NCBI RefSeq assembly: GCF_047663525.1 | Contig: NC_092591.1 | Location: 35,373,001 to 35,437,000, forward strand | Direction: 5' to 3' | Origin: Anas platyrhynchos | Taxonomy: Eukaryota > Chordata > Aves > Anseriformes > Anatidae | Length of the DNA: 64,000 bases | Shown here: one piece after another, positions 45,724 through 58,350 of the stretch | Layout: each line of letters opens with the position of its first letter | Numbering within the stretch: position 1 is the stretch's first letter | Notes under the pieces: generated by a model | Told to the model about the DNA's origin: nothing | The model's database searches: none | The model's input: only the letters and a program-made list of their open reading frames with translations | Program-made: the position numbers and the translations under genes

Positions 45724-45853
45724 TTCTCGGCGGGCCCTGCCGCCTGACAGGCAGCTCCCTCAACAAATAGGAGGGCAGCGCTCCGCCTGCCTCGCTGCCT
45801 GCATCTCGAGGAGGGGCGGGAGGGAAATGGCGGCCGGCGGGAGGCGCGCGCGG

Positions 45854-45974
45854 CTCTGAGGGGGCTCTGAGGGGGCTCTGAGGGGGCTCTGAGGGGGCTC
45901 TGAGGGGGCTCTGAGGGGGCTCTGAGGGGGCTCTGAGGGGGCTCTGAGGGGGCTCTGAGGGGGCTCTGAGGGGC
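45854..45974 (+). repeat. 11-bp minisatellite, about 11 copies
   Basis: The unit CTCTGAGGGGG repeats every 11 bases with no visible interruption from 45,854. The last copy fades at about 45,974, and a stray related copy occurs near 46,017. The regular G5 runs separated by 6 bases could form G-quadruplexes. It lies about 200-350 bp upstream of the likely DCAF4 start. Confidence 0.97.
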
Positions 45975-46159
45975 TGGGCGCCGCAGCAGCCCCTTTCCTC
46001 AGCTCTGGGAGGCTTGGCTCTGAGGGGACGTCCCAGCTGGAACGGTTGCACTTTACTTTTACATAGCAAGCTTGCTATGGTGCTTGACGTGAGAGTAACT
46101 TTGGTGAGGTAATCAAGGAGTAATGACTTCAAACTAAATACGGGCAATCTGAGGCTAGG

Positions 46160-46372
46160 CTCTGTGAGGAAATGCTTTACTCAGAGAGCAACGAGGCCCT
46201 GGCACAGGCTGCCCGGAGAAGCTGTGGGTGCCCCATCCCTGGAGGTGCTCAAGGCCAGGCTGGATGGGGCTTTGGGCAGCCTGGTGTGGTGGGAGGTGTC
46301 CCTGACCATGGCAGGAGCATTGGATTTATGTCATCTTTAAGGCCCCTTCCAACCCAAACCATTCTGTGGGTC
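46160..46372 (+). mobile_element. CR1 LINE, 3' end fragment of about 210 bp
   Basis: Typical CR1 3' blocks appear in order: cactcagagagcaa-like start, ggcacaggctgcccggagaa, ccatccctggaggtgctcaa, ggccaggctggatggggctt, tgaccatggcagg and ccccttccaacccaaaccat, then an attctgtg tail. The 5' part is missing, as in most copies. Confidence 0.93.
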
Positions 46373-46375
46373 TTA

Positions 46376-49300
46376 AATCCTCTCTCTCTCACTCGGCCTG
46401 TGTTTTAAGTTCAAAATGCATAGAAATAGAAGTGGCCAGTGAAAATATACCTTTAGGGGTAGGAACAGTCAGGGAACTCCTTTGTAGCTCGTGCAGCTTG
46501 TGAACTCTGTTTATTTGCCTCTTTAAAAGGCAGAGGACCAGTGTGGTCTGGCTCTAAGGCATTTTTCATCGATTAGGCCTGTTTTTCAAGGTGGTTTAGC
46601 AATACCGGCTTTTCAGCTTCCACAAGGTGATTCTGAACTTGCACACATTAACTGGAGGGTAGAGTAAAAGGCCCAGAGAAAGCTGCATGAACAGGAGCTG
46701 TTAAGCCATTAATCCTGCGAATGCCGTAGACTGGATCCAGAATGACAGGTTCGAAGGTATTGATACTTGATCATCTGAAATTTGATGATATGCCTGTGGC
46801 CAGGAGTCTAGGAAATACAGTTTTCCCTGGTGTTTCTGACTTGTACATAGTATTTCAGAACATCAAATGTTTTACAAGTAATGTTATACCTGTGTTGTTT
46901 TTTTTTTTTTTTGTTTTTTGTTTTTTTTTGCTAGCCTTATTTCAGCTTTTTAATTTCTGATGCCAGCGAGCAGTGTTAAAGGTTTTGTGACCAATGCGCT
47001 GTTTGTAAGCTGCGGGTTTGACTCCACCAAGATAGAATTACCTTCGGGGAGAAGTATGATAAATGATCTGTTTTCTCACTTGTATTGCAAGCTTATTATA
47101 GAAGCTTGTACTTGTAAATAGGCTGGAAGAGAATTCAGAGGTCACTGGGTTGCCCTGTGTGTGTATGTATGCAAATAAAATATATAAAACAAATAAAAGA
47201 CCCCCTTCCACACATACGCTTACCACCCCTCCATTGTTCCTTAGCAATTGTTTGTTTAATCTGTTTTAAGAACAGATTAACAGAAACAGCCTTTTGGTTC
47301 ACTGTGTTCTGGTTATTTTGTTGTATCGCCCACTGAAAGATTTTTCAGATGTTACCTGAGTGCTTATTGCTGCAATTTAAAATCATTGCTGCTTTTCCTT
47401 CTGCCTTTCATGGATGTAGAAAACATTTTTTTCCCTCTTGTCTGCAACCATATTACATATCTGAAAATTGCTTATGGTGTCCCACTTGAGTCTTTCTCTA
47501 GATTAAATGCTGGCTAAAGAATGCCAGTTCACTCAGGTATTATGGATGACGATTCCCAGCTCCAGTCATTCTTGCTTCCTCTTTTGGACCCTTTCCACAG
47601 GGAACACAACTTCCCTTGAGTCATGTTCCCCCAAAGGCTTTCCTAGTGCTGGCTGTGTTGCAGCCTGTACTCACGTAGAGAGCTCTGCGATGTTTTATAG
47701 TGGCCCAACTTTCACAAAGCTTAACGATCAAAAAGTAGGGGAAAGTTTCAGTTTGAGAAGCACAGCACAAGCGGTTATTTTCAGTCTGACTTTGTGCAGT
47801 TGGCTGTGCTGGGGCTGTTGCTACTGAATGCTGCTCTTCTTCAGCCAGGTCTTGCTCTGCAGCATGCAGGCTGACCTCAAGTTCTGTCCCCCATTTGCTC
47901 TGGTGTTTTTTCTATTTATGTCACTTGGGACTAGAGCTATACCTGGGTAGCCCAGCTTTCAGTCTGTACTTCATTTGCTAATTAAATATAATTGTAAATT
48001 GCATTAAAACATTCTGTAAAAAACAAACTTTGTTATTGACATTGGAATTTATGCTTCAGACATCGGGTTGGATTATTGCAGTTCAGTGTGTTGTCTCTCA
48101 GCTGAGCTGCAATACCTGAGCCTGTGTCCATTTTAATAGTCACTTGTGAGAACTAGGGTGAGTTTGCACAAATGTCTTTTGTGCTGAGGATTAAGCTATG
48201 TATTTTATCTCATACTTGTTGGGGGCTAAATATATGTGGTCTGCTAGTTATAGCTTAGCTTACTCAAGGCAACTCATTAAGCTATGGTAACTGGAATGTG
48301 TACAGGGGCCCACGAGTGTGTAGGGTAATCAAAAGCAGGATTTTGTCTAATGGTACAATTAAGCCTTAATTTAATTCCAGTGAAATCAAAGCAGTTACAT
48401 TAAGATCCTGTGTAACCTTGTATGCCTTTTGCCTTATGTGCTGCAGTAGTTCTGCAGCAGCACTCTTGAGAGCTTTAGATATTTTTGCATATGAAAGTTG
48501 CTGCTTGACTTTATTTTAGTTCTTAGAATATTTTGCTGTCCCACAGGGTAGATCTGCTGTCCATGGTGAAAATTGTTTTTGGGTTCTCCTGCATCAGATC
48601 ATGGAGGAAGGAACAAACCACTGTACCACTGAAGCATTTGAGGTGATGAATCATTATCATTTATATAAGGATTAATAATATGCTACGTTAATTTTATTTT
48701 CAAATCTGGAGCTCCCAAAGCAGTCCTGATGATTTTAGAGATGCAACTCCCTTCAGGGTCTGCTAGGTGGTGTACAGATAGGGGAGAAGATCTGATCAGC
48801 TCCAGCAGAGAGCAGCAGAGCACTTACACAAAACTGCAGCCTCTCGGCTCTGTAGGACACTTCGTTTTGATCTCTTTGTAGCAAGTATTGAATTTCTATG
48901 AAAATCGATTTAAAAAGCAGAAGTACACCAACAAATCCCTTTGCAATGCTACTTAGTCTGTTTATTTGTATTTATAGCTGTAAGGTGCAGGGGCGCTGAT
49001 GTTACATATTTTAACCAGAGTTCTCTCCAAGTAGGAAGGAGAAACTTTGTTCTCCTGACATACCAGCTTTGTCTCCCCTGCAGGTCGTGAGGGAGTGGGT
49101 GGCTAAAACTGGAAAGCTGGCAATGCACCTGCACTTTCACAGTCCTTCACTGCATTTACTAAGAGGAATTTTAAAGAATAATGGGGAAAAAAAAACTCCA
49201 ATACTTTTGGCTGTTAATATGGCAAGAAGTACTTCTATGCCAGTGAGTGGCACCTGGAAACCCCGTGGTAGCCTCTGCATCTGTCAGGCCTTAGTATTGT

Positions 49301-52300
49301 ACACACGTGCACAGGAAGGTTTCACCAAAAGACAGTAGTGAAGATATTTAGGTTATACTTTTGATGATTTTAGTGGAGGGATTTCATGAGTTTTGGTGTA
49401 GTCAGAAGATTTACCGTAGGTTATGCAAGCATAGGTAGGTACCAACAATTTATATTGGTAGAAATGGAGTTGTTGTATCATGGGTCTCATTAAATAGGCC
49501 GGTATGTTCCAGGAGGTGGTCTCTGGTAAAAGCCCCTTTCTGAGATCTTCCACTTTCACCTTCCACTTTCTCCTGTGGGGAGTACAGGTGGCTGGGCTGT
49601 GTTTGCTGCCTCAGGAACTGCAGATTGCTTCCTGCGACTGCAACAGCCCAGTGCACAGAGCTGCGGTGCTGCTGCCTCCACTTGGAGCTGGTTGCGGAGG
49701 GGGGTAAAAAAAAAAGGAGAAGGAGAAAAAAATTAAGATTCTCCCCCAGCTATTGACTTCAGTAAGGGGGTGGTTGCAGGGAGATTCCTGGTCCGTGTAC
49801 CTATCCTGATGTAGGTATATGTACCTTGTATGTACATACACATATATGAACATACCTCAATCTACAAACCCAGGACTTCCATACTGCATTTTTGTGTATG
49901 CATAGAGAGAGTGCTGGTTTGAAGGCATGGGATTTGCAAGTGCTTTTAAGGGCAGAAGTGACTGCTTTGTCTTTTTTCCTGTGGTGCTGTAGGTCTTATG
50001 TCTGTAACTTCAGAACAAAACTTGACCCATTTGTTAATAATTTTAGTGCTTTTGTGAACTTTTTTTGGTTTAAAAAAAAATAAAAATCCTGTCTGTAGGT
50101 GGTAAAATCATCTGTCAGGCAGGTAAGGATTGTAACTAGGTTTTACACTGCCAGAACGCAGAACTGGAACTGGACTTTTTATTCCTTGCAGAGCCATTGT
50201 AGAATACAGTATACCTATGGTGTGGTTGTTCAAGAAAGCTGTGTTGAATACTGCTGTTCTGCCTCTTCATAGGGGAAAAAATAGGATTCTGTGTTGGCAG
50301 GTTAAGTTCATGGTATAAATAATGTTATTTCTAGAATAGTGGCAGCTAGCAGCTCTTTCATTTTTCTCCCAGACTAATTTGTTCAGTTTATGGGTATCTA
50401 ATACACAAGTGCTGCGATTACAAGATTGATTTTCAGTGTCATATTTAAAAATGTGTCAGTGAGAAGCATTGGTCAGAATCTACTAGGAAGTATTTTCTTT
50501 TGGGGTCAAAATCTTGTGTACTGCTTCTTCTCCCCTGTCTGCTTTGGATGTGAGGTTGTACTATTATACAGAGATGTGAACTGTTTTGCTTTACGCATCA
50601 ATAGTGGATGTCAGGTCTCTGACAGATGATTTCCCACTGGAGGAAAAATTGGTGGCATAGACCACAGGAATCATCTTTTTAGCGGATTTTTTTATATTAA
50701 ATACAAAGGCTTTGAACAGATGTAGAGACCTGTGATAATGCAGAGGAAAAAAAAAACAACATATCTCCAGTAATGTCAATCTGGAAACAGTGGTTCACTT
50801 TCAGAAAGCAACGCTTTATCTTTGAAGTTCATAGCAACTTAGCTAAATACACAGTGTCACAGGGCTGCTAATGCTTCATTTCTCAGTCTATATCCTGCTT
50901 GCATCCAAAGGAAAGTAATTTGTAAGACTTGAGTGCGGGAAGCATTATAATCATGTGAGTGTGGTTCTCAGAAATGCACAGTAAATGAACAGTGCTGTCT
51001 TGGAGCATGAGCTAGCTCAATTATCTTGTATTCTGTGCTGTAGATGTACCCTCTTGTAAAAGTATTGTTTGAACAGTACGAAAATTAGTTGCTTAGTGTC
51101 TCTCCCCACCCTGCTTCTCTTGTTTATGAAGATGTATGGTGGAATTTCTTGTTTCAAGTGGTCTCTTTTTTAAGAGAGAAAAGGGATTGAAAGTCTTATC
51201 TAGTAAGAATTCTTGCTTCTCAATCCTCTTTCGGGAAGAACAGAGCAGGAGGAGGAAGAAGCTCAGCCCAGTGTTTACAGACTAGCGTGGGAGGTTTTTG
51301 AGATGTAAAGTATCAAGAGTAAGTTGTTGCTTTTTTTGAGGTCTTTCAGGAGTATATCCTGAAGGAAGAAGGGTGGGAGGAGGGAAGGTTAGTTTCCATA
51401 TATCAGTACGTTCTGTAGAGGGCATGTGTGGGTTCTTTGATTTTTTTGGTGATAAGGGTTTGAAGGGAAGTAAGAGATCAATCTGCAGATACCTAGGCTC
51501 AAAATGATAATATGTATCTTCTACTCATGTCTTGATTACTATTTATACACCCTTTCATTATTCTGGATACTTCCAGAGCTATCATTGTGGCCTCAGTCTT
51601 AAATTTTATTCTTAGACCACTGTGCCTTCAGTCATCTTAATTGCATGTATACACTGGTATTTGGTTGGTCTTGGTAGTGCCTTCACCCTGCTGGGGTGCC
51701 TGTTTCACATCTCCTAGATGGCTCCACAGACACTCTGCTTCATTGCATGGAAGCTGGGGAACAGTGAACTGTGGGCAGTTGTAATTATCAGTGTGGATGT
51801 CAGCCTGTTTATTTCAGTACATACGCTTAGTGAAGAAGTCTGCCCATGGGAATGGCATTGCAGGATCTGTCCCATATCTACAAACTAATAGAATTCTGTG
51901 CTGTCCGTGATCTGTCACCTCCACTGTAGCTGGGGAAAAAAAAAAAAGGTATTGTAGACCGAGATATACAACAGTTATGGGGAAATATTTAACTATTTCT
52001 GAAAAGGGATACTACATAAATCACTGAATTAAAACAAAACTGCAGATGAGGATAGTCTCTTACCCCTAGCAGTATTTTGTAAGGCCTTCAAAAAGTATAA
52101 AGACAACTGAAATGGCATGTCTTCTTTGTGGAACTGAAACTGTAATTGTTTCAAATACAAGAACAAATTTATCAGTTTGAAATTTAAAAAAAAAAAATAA
52201 AGAAGGCAAACTTTAGCTCTCAGATTAATTGGATGGAAATTGAAAGAGGAAGTAGGATATAGAAGATGGTGTACAGGGTTGGTTGAGCTATCATTTTCCT

Positions 52301-53640
52301 GAGCAAAGCACTTCCTAATTGGGAGCTGGAAAGTTCTGCAGGTTGCAAAGAAAGAATAACTGAAGTAACTGGCTGTAGGATAATACAAGTTGTGTATTAG
52401 AACCTTGTGGGAAATCAGGAAGGATGACAGAGCCCTCAATATAAAATGGTTAAGACCTTCCACAGACTTTAAGATGCTACCAGACCATGGGGTTTGTGCT
52501 GTATTAATTACCCAGCAAGATGTAGTGTTGTGTTTTTTTTTTTCTCTTTCTTTCTACCTGGGTAACTATTGAGTGTATGCTGACTAATAGCATTTACTTT
52601 CTTTCTTTATAAAATGTGCCTGCTTTCCTACAGCTAACAGACAGTGCAATTATGTCAGCTGGTAGAGCATCCTCACCTTGAATGCTGAATTTATTTTATC
52701 ACCTCAGTTCAGAATGCCAAGTCTGAAAGAAGAGAAAAATTCATGTGGTGTGTGCATGTGTGTAAGGTCAAGGTCTAGGAGAACTTCTCTGAGAACAGCA
52801 ACATAAAGGGGAGGAGGAATTGTATGATGATAAGTAAGCAAAGTAAAATTGCTCCTGTAGGTTCTAGATAAATTTAAAATAAGTGGTGAATGTTTTCACG
52901 TGGTATGTATACAGTGTCCAACAGAGAAGTACTTCTGACCTGAGGAGACTGTCCGTCTTCTAAACATGGCTTCTAAGAGGGATGCCAGCGTTACGTGGCA
53001 GTTGCATGCATTTGTGCAGATAAGAATATAAGGTCAGTCTCAGCCCCCTGAAATGAAGAATAACCCCTTTTTGGTAAGAATTTCCTAGTATACTGTTTTG
53101 ACAAGTTTCTTCCTCTAAAAATAAATGTATCATGTTAAATGGAGGTAAAAGAAATAGCAGAAAATATTCTGAGGGTCGTCTTTTTTTTTTTTTTTTTTGA
53201 ATCCTTTGACCTGCTTATTATCATCTCTTTGGGTTGAACTTTGAGGCAGATTGGCCAAGTTATTGAATAATTAGTCCACGGATAATTGTACCTGAGAAAT
53301 GCTTACTGTTCAGTAGTACGCTATGACAGGAGGCTAAAAAAAAAAGCTTAGATTGGGTAGATGGCTGAAAGCAGGACATTAGAGATAAAATAAACATTGC
53401 AATCAAGTGTAGATTGCTTAGAAATCTGCAGGCATAGCTATAGACTAAGTAATGTAAACTGGCTCTACTGAAGGGTAATGACAATTTCATTGAAGAAAAT
53501 CACTGAAAACCTTAAAAGTATTACGAAATAATCAAAACCACAGTTGCCTAGCCAGGAGAAAAAAAAAAAAAAGGAAAGAAAAAGGCAAACAAACAAACAA
53601 AAACCCTACCCCCCTCAAAATAAACTGACAAGGCATTCCA
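46376..53640. other. Intergenic or intronic sequence without recognised genes
   Basis: The region is AT-rich with poly(T) runs near 46,896-46,930 and poly(A) runs near 49,706 and 51,935. No conserved peptide flanked by splice sites was seen. It may be 5' flank of DCAF4, or upstream region of DPF3, which follows DCAF4 in other vertebrates. No DPF3 exon was identified. Confidence 0.5.
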
Positions 53641-53649
53641 TAACTTAAT

Positions 53650-54005
53650 TGTTAACAACCTGAAGAAGTCCCTTTGGTGTTAATTTTGAACCTGCCTTTT
53701 AGAAATTGTTTGGCACGTGACATCTTTATTTTAAGATGGGTTGCAAGTGCTATGCTCCTTCTGGTGGTTGCCATAGACTTCTAGTGTATCTCACCCTGAC
53801 CATCTCTTCCATCTCTTCCAACATTTGACCCCCCTGCCCTGTCCTTTTGTTTGTACAAACAACAGAAGTTGTTCTATACCTTTGACCATCCTTGATATCC
53901 TTATTTGTGTCTTTTCTAGCTCTAACAAACCGTACAGAGTACTGAGAAATCAGGCACACCATAGATTCTTCCATTGTGGCATGGTGCCTAGAGTGTGCTG
54001 ACTTT
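53650..54005 (-). mobile_element. Ancient CR1/L3-like LINE relic
   Basis: The plus strand shows, in order and heavily decayed, blocks I recognise from old amniote CR1/L3-type 3' regions in reverse orientation. These are ccctttggtgttaattttga, atagacttctagtgtatctc, gaccatctcttccatctctt, tacctttgaccatccttgat, gtgtcttttctagctctaa and accatagattcttccattg. The assignment is from memory of repeat consensus patterns. A 91-codon minus-strand open frame here is a by-product. Confidence 0.5.
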
Positions 54006-57000
54006 GACTTGTGGCTGAATAGCAAGCTGCCGTTCTCAGGCAGCTCCTGGTTATACCCTAAAATCTTTTTCCTGACTCATAATAAGTAATTCAGAGACTA
54101 AAGTTGTATATGGAAAGTTAGGCTTTTTTCCATGTCTGTCACATGCTTTACCTGCCATTTTAGTGTCTTATGATTCAGCGTCTCTCCTGCTGGGTTCAGT
54201 TGTGTGGGAACAATAAAGTTCAGTTCCTAAAAAAGCTTCTCTGCAAGTTGGTTGGAAACTGTCACAGAGACCTTCCTGAAAACTTACTTTCAATGTCCTT
54301 TCGTTTGGGGGACTGAGGGGACCTTGCTTCAGGGCAGAGCTCAGAAAAAAAATCTGTTACTTCCAGATCCTCGATTTTACTGCTGATGAAATGACTTGGA
54401 ATGCACTAGAAATGTACTGTCTGATAGTCAATGGTTACAGCCTTTCTGAATTAGTGCAAGATGGTTTGATGCAATGAAAGAGTTTCAATGGAAAGGGTTT
54501 ATTGAGTGGCCCCGATTTCTTTCTCAATGTTGCTGCTAGTGACAAGCAGTGCTACAGGAACTAGAAATGATGTTATTAAAAGTTTTGTGTGCAGCACAGC
54601 CACAAAGGATGTGGCTGTGCCTAATGAGGGCAAGAGCTTGGTACTTGCAGTTACAAATTAATTTATTAGGGCTTGGCTATTGCTGCAGAATCTGGGGTCT
54701 GTGCTGCTGCTGGCCTGTGTCAAGCTACGATATGCAAGGTGTGGCTTAGAAGAAATGCATAGTTTGCCAAATGCTTGCTGAATGTGTGCCACAGATAGGT
54801 TCTATTGGTTGTGTTATAGTAGATATAATCTAAGGATATAAGCAATGCCATTAAGAGATTGTTGTATCTATCTAAACTGTACCAGTCTTAACATGTTAGA
54901 TGTATCCTACCCATTAGGAGGAGTGAACTCGTAAGTGTTCCAGTTCAAAGTAGCCTCCTAAGTATTTTGTAAAAACATTACTGACAGACTATGCTGCCTT
55001 GTGAAACTATCTTTCCTCTTCCATTTCTGAAATTCAGACTTGTGACCAGCATTTGTGGTGTGCTTGTGTGAAAGCTTTGTAATGATGGAGCTTGTAGAGG
55101 GGCTGCAAGTCAGCGTCCATGGCTGTCTGCAGAACCAGGAGCTGTAATGCCTCACCTGCATGGAACAGTGCCTGAGACACCAAGTCCTGTAGGATGGCCC
55201 AGCAGCTCCTTTCTCATGCCAAGTTGTGCACAGCTTTGTTCACCTGTAAAGCATGCAGTAAGCATGGCACTTGGCTAGTGTAGTTTGTTGCAGTAATTTG
55301 GCCCAGTTTACCCAAGCTAGCTGCAGACAGCTCCAGGTTGACTGTGTCATGATGTAGCTACCAGGTAGGCAAGACTGGCCGTGGAGTATAAAGACACACC
55401 CAGAAGATCTGATGCAAAGCCTATTTAAGTCTGTAGGGTTATTTTTATGGAATTTGGATTAGGTGCTAAATCCTGGAAAGGTATTTAAAGGTTCCTTACC
55501 TAAAAACCTTTTGCATTTCCCTCAGAGATTCCGGTACACCTTTTGGATCTTCTTGCTGAGCCATTGACCTAAAATATCAAAATATGTTTGTTAGAGTTTT
55601 TGGTTATTTATAAGTATTCTGGATCAGATGTGTGATGTGACTACCTAAATTCACACGAGGAATGAAACAAGCAGAGTCTTGTTAATTTTGGGTGTAGCAA
55701 TTGGATCGTGTCCTTTAATGTTCCTAATGGTAATGGATAAATTATAAGACTTCATTTATTTGGCTTTTCCACTGCATTTTGTTTCAACCTGCCACAGCAC
55801 CTTCTTTCTTGTAGGAGGCTCTCTGTGTGCATTCTGTTCATGGGCAGCTATTTGGTATTAGCTTCTGCCACTGGCTTATTTCAGGCTGTTCCATTCTGCC
55901 CTGCCACCCATCTGTGGCTGGGTGTGGTGTGAGGGATTGGATGGGTTAAGGTGGAAAAGTGGGAATTTGCTGTGTTAGTGTGGCAGCAGAAGCGTCCTGC
56001 CCCGCTTTCAAAATGCTCAAGAGTAATGTCGGGTGCACTGATGCCAAGGCCGGTGACAAACCATTTCGCCACTGTGTCCCTTTCCCAGGCAATCCATCAA
56101 ACTCCTTCCACTTCAGCACAAGTTGGGCTAAGTGGAAGGATTTAAGATGTTTAGGCTGCTAAAGGCTTTTTTTTTTTTTCTGGAGACAATTACTTGGGCT
56201 GAGTGTTATGTTTACGCTTCCTCCTTGGAGGAGGACATTTTCTGTAGGCTGAAGAAATGCCTTACCTGTTGATCTTTGTTTCAGCTATAAGGAGAGATCT
56301 ATCTGTAATAAGCTTGAAACGTACTTTAAGTTTGACAAATGGAAACAATGCCGTAATGTATGTGCTCTTAACACAAGAAATATCTGATCTTGAAATTCTC
56401 AGTTTGCTTTTGTCAAGGGTGTCCACTTTGGCTTTGTTTGGAGCGTGGCAAGCTACTGAGTGATACTTGCATTTATGAAAGAAATCTGTTTAAATACTTC
56501 TACTTAAATGACTTTTTGTTGTAAGACTATCAAAGTAAATGTCTCATATGCTTCTTTGGCTCTATAGGCTGTGCTTAACAAGTCTCATGTTATTTGATAG
56601 ACACACACGGATTCACAATCAGTCACTGGGGTCAGGTTTACTCTCCTGAAAGATCACTGTATGGTGAAGAAATGCTAACCTTCATGTAGATGACACTTCC
56701 TGCATGCTTTTTCATCCTTCGCCTACCTGATTTTTTTCCTGACTAAAAATTTTGGCATGAAAGCACTACCTCTGTGTAGGTGTTCCTCTGATCCTTCTGT
56801 TTTGTTCTTCACCTGAAGCATCATCATCATCCCTATAAAATCAGACTTGGCTCCTGTATGAATAATTAAAATAGTACAAACAGAACTATGATTTCAAGTG
56901 AACAGAGCAAAAGTAGATAAAGCACTTCAAAAAATGCCTTTTGAGAAGCATCTCTGTACTAAGAAAGCAGAGTGAAAAGAAAAACTAATAATGCTGTGTG

Positions 57001-57800
57001 TATAGCACTATCTTTTTAAGTTGTTTTTGGATGTAGTTTTGACATTGTCCCAGGGCTTCCAGCCTGACTTCAAAGGTTAAATGAGACTCGGTAGGTCTGT
57101 GTTCATGCTTGCACGTGCATGCCCAGATGCCGCAGAGGGACTCTGTTTGCATGTTTGTGTGTTTGCATGTGTACCAAGGATGGTCAAAATAAAAGTCCTG
57201 GGACGTAACCTCTTTGTCCTAGCAGCAAGACGTGTGCTCAGTGTTCTGGGAAAAGCAGAGTGGCGCACAGCCATCCGTGACAGCTATGTACATTTAATAT
57301 CGTGTGTATATATGATAGATTAAAGAGAAATAAAAGTAGTATTAAGGCTGCAAAGTCAAGCCCTCAAAAAGTGGGAGAAGCCAGAACAAAGGTTTTCTTC
57401 AGAGTTTGAATTCCGCTCCTTTATGTGGATTGCATTATCATAATGTTCAGTTGCAGGGCCGAGTGCTTTCTCCCACTCTCCTGTCTTCTGCCCTGCCTTC
57501 CACTGTGCATGGGGAGAGAAAATGCAGAGGAGTGCCGGCCCTTCCTCCCTGCTACCTGCTGTAGTAGTCCCTCATCCAGAGGTTGTTACTGAAAGACAGA
57601 ACCACGCCAAGCTGCTGGACTGCTGGGGAACTGAGGTGCTTCATCGCCACAGCTTTCTGGTGGTGCTTTTCAGTGACATACCACGCAGTTGTGTGACTTG
57701 TTTGTTTGTTTTTTATACAGGAAAAAAATTGTGAAGACACAGCTTGTTACCAAATTGACTGAGTCTTCTGAATTTCAAAGCTGTGAAGGCGTACAGTCAC
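54006..57800. other. Non-coding sequence, nothing recognised
   Basis: No exon, RNA gene or mobile element could be supported. Short purine- and T-rich tracts occur (for example near 56,167-56,180). Open frames here are short and lack known motifs. Confidence 0.45.
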
Positions 57801-57849
57801 TCAAACTCATCAGATTTTCTTTTAATACATCACGTTTGCTTTTGCAATG

Positions 57850-58350
57850 CCTGAACTGCCCCGCGTCAAACCCTCCTGCCCCCCTTTCTCCCCTCCCGGC
57901 CCGTGTCCTGGGCGGGCTGCAGGGAGCCGCGGGGTCCCCTCAGAGCCGCCCCGCCGGGCCGGGGCCGGGGCCGGCCGCCAGGGGGCGCCGTAGGGCCGGG
58001 CCGCTGCCGCCGGGCAGCCGGGGGGCTCGGCGGGCTGAGGCGGCCCCCTCGGAGCTGCCTGCCCCCGGTGCCTGGTAATTAAGGCCCCGCAATGATAAAG
58101 GCGCACCGCGTGTGGGCCTAGGCCCGTGGGGACGTGAAGAAATGCTGGTTCTGGGACCGGGACCTCTGACCTGAGGCGAGACCGCCTCTCTCAAGGCTCC
58201 ACGCGGGGAAAGGTCCGCAGAAAGTTCCGAGCAGCAAGCACGCCTTTGCCAGCTCCCAGCTGAGCGCTGAGAGGGCTCTGCTTTACCTCAGGAGGTGCGG
58301 GGTGAAACCCAGTGGCAGAGCCCCACAGCCCTCCGTCAGAGCCGAGCCTT
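57850..58350. promoter_or_regulatory. Orphan CpG island with CTCF-type motif
   Basis: About 300 bp of very CpG-rich sequence (57,860-58,060) grades into moderately GC-rich flanks. It contains three GGGGCC units and a CTCF-like site at 57,975-57,990. No start codon followed by a recognisable protein was found on either strand, and the DPF3 N-terminus is not here. It may be a promoter of an unrecognised transcript, an alternative 5' end of DPF3 or an insulator. Confidence 0.6.
57975..57990 (+). promoter_or_regulatory. CTCF-type binding motif
   Basis: CCGCCAGGGGGCGCCG matches the core CCRCCAGGGGGCGC of the vertebrate CTCF consensus at nearly every position, read on the plus strand. Occupancy depends on methylation of the two CpGs in the motif, which cannot be judged from sequence. 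Confidence 0.7.

Larger units (their letters stand above)
45150..45850 (-). promoter_or_regulatory. DCAF4: DCAF4 CpG-island promoter
   Basis: This is a GC- and CpG-rich island covering exon 1. On the minus strand an inverted CCAAT box (CCAAT at 45,723-45,719, context gaaccaatcagc) is followed by a GC box (gtgggcgggg, 45,700-45,691). NF-Y boxes usually lie 60-100 bp upstream of the start site, so transcription probably starts near 45,620-45,660. On the plus strand a YY1-like aaatggcggc at 45,825-45,834 hints at divergent transcription. Confidence 0.75.

Noticed and set aside
45671-46147. 158-codon minus-strand open frame with a repeated SPLRAPSEPPQ pattern
   Set aside because: The repeat is simply translation of the 11-bp minisatellite. 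It lies upstream of the DCAF4 promoter and has no other support.
46160-46372. 78-codon plus-strand open frame as a small gene
   Set aside because: The whole segment is a CR1 3' end fragment.
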